Shown here: positions 5,833-6,437 of the stretch, piece after piece
Position numbering within the stretch: position 1 is the first letter of the stretch
Layout: the number at the start of each line of letters is the position of its first letter
DNA from: Chloroflexota bacterium
GTDB taxonomy: Bacteria; Chloroflexota; Anaerolineae; B4-G1
Direction: 5' to 3'
NCBI GenBank assembly: GCA_003648125.1
Contig: QMOE01000148.1
Location: 1 to 6,437, forward strand
Length of the DNA stretch: 6,437 nt
Position numbers and translations under genes: made by a program
Notes under the pieces: generated by a model
What the model was told of the DNA's origin: nothing
What the model saw: only the letters and a program-made list of their open reading frames with translations
Databases searched by the model: none

Positions 5833-6039
5833 TTAGTATCTCGCTCGCCGATCTTTGAACGTCTGCCGGCGGCTCTTGCGCAACTTGGCTGCCTTTTTGC
5901 GCTTGCGAATCACGCTCGGCTTTTCAAAGAAACGGCGACGCCGCGCCTCCGATAGCACGCGGTCACGCTGCACCTTTTTCTTGAAACGCCTCAACAAAGA
6001 GTCAAAGGACTCTCCGTCGTGGACTACAACTTTAGTCAC
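5833..6039 (-). CDS. rpsU: Small ribosomal subunit protein bS21
   Basis: bS21 binds the 30S platform near the anti-Shine-Dalgarno region and takes part in initiation. The 68-residue protein starts TKVVVHDGESFDSLLRRF, the standard family opening, followed by the highly basic KKKVQRD and RRRRFFEKPS segments and a lysine/arginine-rich tail. I chose the GTG at 6039: GGAGG ends 8 nt upstream, giving an excellent ribosome binding site. The frame can be read from another GTG at 6048, but that codon overlaps the GGAGGTG itself. The gene has a perfect consensus promoter and is followed by yqeY in the same transcript. The stop is TAA. Three non-family residues (a start codon, K, W) are avoided by this start choice. 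Confidence 0.96.
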   Translation of the reverse strand: MTKVVVHDGESFDSLLRRFKKKVQRDRVLSEARRRRFFEKPSVIRKRKKAAKLRKSRRQTFKDRRARY

Positions 6040-6046
6040 CCACTTC

Positions 6047-6053
6047 ACCTCCC
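6047..6053 (-). promoter_or_regulatory. Ribosome binding site deciding the rpsU start
   Basis: GGGAGGT on the minus strand lies 8 nt (from the end of GGAGG) before the GTG at 6039, an optimal Shine-Dalgarno. Its own GTG at 6048-6046 is thereby excluded as a start. Confidence 0.75.
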
Positions 6054-6060
6054 TCTACAC

Positions 6061-6075
6061 CCAGCCTCAGACTGG
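6061..6075 (-). promoter_or_regulatory. Small hairpin in the rpsU leader
   Basis: CCAGTCTGAGGCTGG on the minus strand can fold into a 6-bp stem (one G-T pair) with a 3-nt loop, about 7 nt before the Shine-Dalgarno of rpsU. Ribosomal protein leaders often carry autoregulatory structures, but this one is short and I recognise no known motif. Confidence 0.25.
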
Positions 6076-6092
6076 TTTTTGATTGCGGATTC

Positions 6093-6121
6093 ATTATAAT
6101 CGCGCACGGGAGGCTTGTCAA
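6093..6121 (-). promoter_or_regulatory. Perfect sigma-70 consensus promoter of rpsU-yqeY
   Basis: On the minus strand TTGACA (6116-6121) and TATAAT (6093-6098) are separated by exactly 17 bp, matching the housekeeping consensus at all twelve positions. Transcription should begin near 6086, giving a leader of about 47 nt. The A/T-rich stretch just upstream (CATTTACTTTTGC) could act as a partial UP element. Upstream of it lies the repeat element that starts at 6138. Confidence 0.85.
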
Positions 6122-6137
6122 GCAAAAGTAAATGGAC

Positions 6138-6160
6138 GGGTGTCCGTAATTTTCTTGCGC
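6138..6160 (+). repeat. Left terminal inverted repeat
   Basis: It begins GGGTGTCCGT and ends CTTGCGC; 19 of 23 bases match the reverse complement of 6415-6437. The bases around its outer end also form a small palindrome (ACGG-GTGT-CCGT at 6136-6147). Confidence 0.65.
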
Positions 6161-6174
6161 GCCGTGGAACACGG

Positions 6175-6233
6175 TCATTGGAGCGCGGCCATCTTGGCCG
6201 CATGCGGGCGGGGACGCCCGCGTTCCCAGGCAG
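6175..6233 (+). repeat. Diverged/shortened repeat unit A with two GC-rich hairpins
   Basis: It starts TCATTGGAGCGCGG and ends TCCCAGGCAG like the following units but has a different, shorter centre. It contains hairpins GCGGCCA-TCT-TGGCCGC (6185-6201) and GCGGGCG-GGGA-CGCCCGC (6204-6221). The sequence style is one I recall from dispersed repeats in Chloroflexota; not searched. Confidence 0.55.
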
Positions 6234-6317
6234 TCATCGGAGCGCGGCCATTGGAGTCGTAGGGGCGAGGCACTGCCTCGCCCCTCCTCGGCGGGGGACG
6301 CCCGCGCTCCCAGGCAG
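6234..6317 (+). repeat. 84-bp tandem repeat unit B
   Basis: It runs from TCATCGGAGCGCGG to CTCCCAGGCAG and is directly followed by a nearly identical copy. It carries a 25-bp palindrome (6261-6285) with arms AGGGGCGAGGCA and TGCCTCGCCCCT around a single central C. Confidence 0.85.
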
Positions 6318-6401
6318 TCATCGGAGCGCGGTCATTGGAGTCGTAGGGGCGAGGCAGTGCCTCGCCCCTCCTCGGCGGGGGACGCCCGCGCTCTCGGGCA
6401 A
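6318..6401 (+). repeat. 84-bp tandem repeat unit C
   Basis: It is a near-identical copy of unit B; differences are a GGTCA for GGCCA near the start, the palindrome centre, and a diverged end (CTCTCGGGCAA). Its palindrome (6345-6369) has the same 12-bp arms around a central G, so it is the exact reverse complement of the palindrome in unit B. Confidence 0.85.
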
Positions 6402-6414
6402 GATCCACTACCCG

Positions 6415-6437
6415 GCGCAAAAATTTGACGGACACCC
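6415..6437 (-). repeat. Right terminal inverted repeat
   Basis: It runs GCGCAAAAATTT then GACGGACACCC on the plus strand, inverted relative to 6138-6160. It ends at the window edge, so its true outer boundary is unknown. Confidence 0.6.

Larger units (their letters stand above)
6138..6437. mobile_element. Putative MITE-like element with terminal inverted repeats, no coding capacity
   Basis: The ends, 6138-6160 and 6415-6437, are inverted copies matching at 19 of 23 positions, with a perfect first ten bases (GGGTGTCCGT) and a perfect inner GCGC. The roughly 250 bp between them contains only GC-rich palindromes and two and a half tandem units, with no credible gene. A length of 300 bp, terminal inverted repeats and lack of a transposase fit a non-autonomous element. 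The right end coincides with the end of the window, so the repeat may extend further and any target duplication cannot be seen. An alternative is a cluster of dispersed intergenic repeats bordered by chance-similar ends. Confidence 0.6.

Noticed and set aside
6040..6048. Upstream GTG start of rpsU at 6048
   Set aside because: The codon overlaps the GGAGGTG Shine-Dalgarno of the GTG at 6039, which matches the family N-terminus.
6175..6401. Possible CRISPR array, because of spaced repeats
   Set aside because: Units are directly adjacent 84-bp copies with no unique spacers, and no cas genes are near.
6175..6435. Open frame of 86 codons on the minus strand inside the repeat block
   Set aside because: It is a repeated, proline/arginine-rich translation of the tandem palindromes, starting in the terminal inverted repeat; no gene-like features or ribosome binding site.

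Overview
The window is a compact, GC-rich bacterial chromosome segment in which every convincing gene lies on the minus strand, so transcription runs from high to low coordinates. In transcription order it holds rpsU, yqeY, a membrane HD-domain phosphodiesterase (PgpH/YqfF family), ybeY, dgkA, greA and an M20-family metallopeptidase. I saw no rRNA, tRNA, CRISPR array, phage gene, toxin or defence gene. The host is probably a member of the Chloroflexota (Anaerolineae-like). This is inferred from protein flavour (PgpH, Gram-positive-type DgkA, the M20 dipeptidase type) and from intergenic palindromic repeats of a style I recall from that phylum. It was not tested by any search.

Upstream end (about 6437 to 6040). 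A block of roughly 300 bp without genes, 6138-6437, is bounded by imperfect 23-bp inverted repeats and filled with tandem units carrying long GC-rich palindromes. It looks like a non-autonomous mobile or repeat element. It stops 16 bp before a perfect sigma-70 consensus promoter (TTGACA, 17 bp, TATAAT) that drives rpsU and yqeY. 

Middle (5821 to 2293). yqeY is followed by a strong hairpin that is either a terminator or a lid over the ribosome binding site of pgpH. pgpH, ybeY and dgkA then follow with GTGA overlaps at both junctions, so they form one translationally coupled unit. In Bacillus subtilis, rpsU and yqeY lie upstream of phoH-yqfF-ybeY-dgkA with several genes between. Here that neighbourhood is collapsed and no phoH is present. 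Together the genes cover ribosome function (bS21, YbeY RNA maturation), tRNA-linked metabolism (YqeY), second-messenger turnover (the HD protein, probably c-di-AMP) and lipid-carrier recycling (DgkA).

The dgkA-greA gap (2292 to 2009) contains two unrelated palindromic repeat elements and no gene. greA (2008 to 1532) is a normal-length transcript cleavage factor. Just past its stop is a good promoter for the last gene, an M20 dipeptidase-like enzyme.

The most interesting observation is in that last gene. The natural N-terminus, starting at an ATG at 1389 with a well-placed Shine-Dalgarno, is interrupted at codon 13 by an in-frame TAG. The rest of the gene is intact with all catalytic residues. 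Otherwise this is mostly ordinary housekeeping sequence, and I found no evidence of a new multi-gene system.
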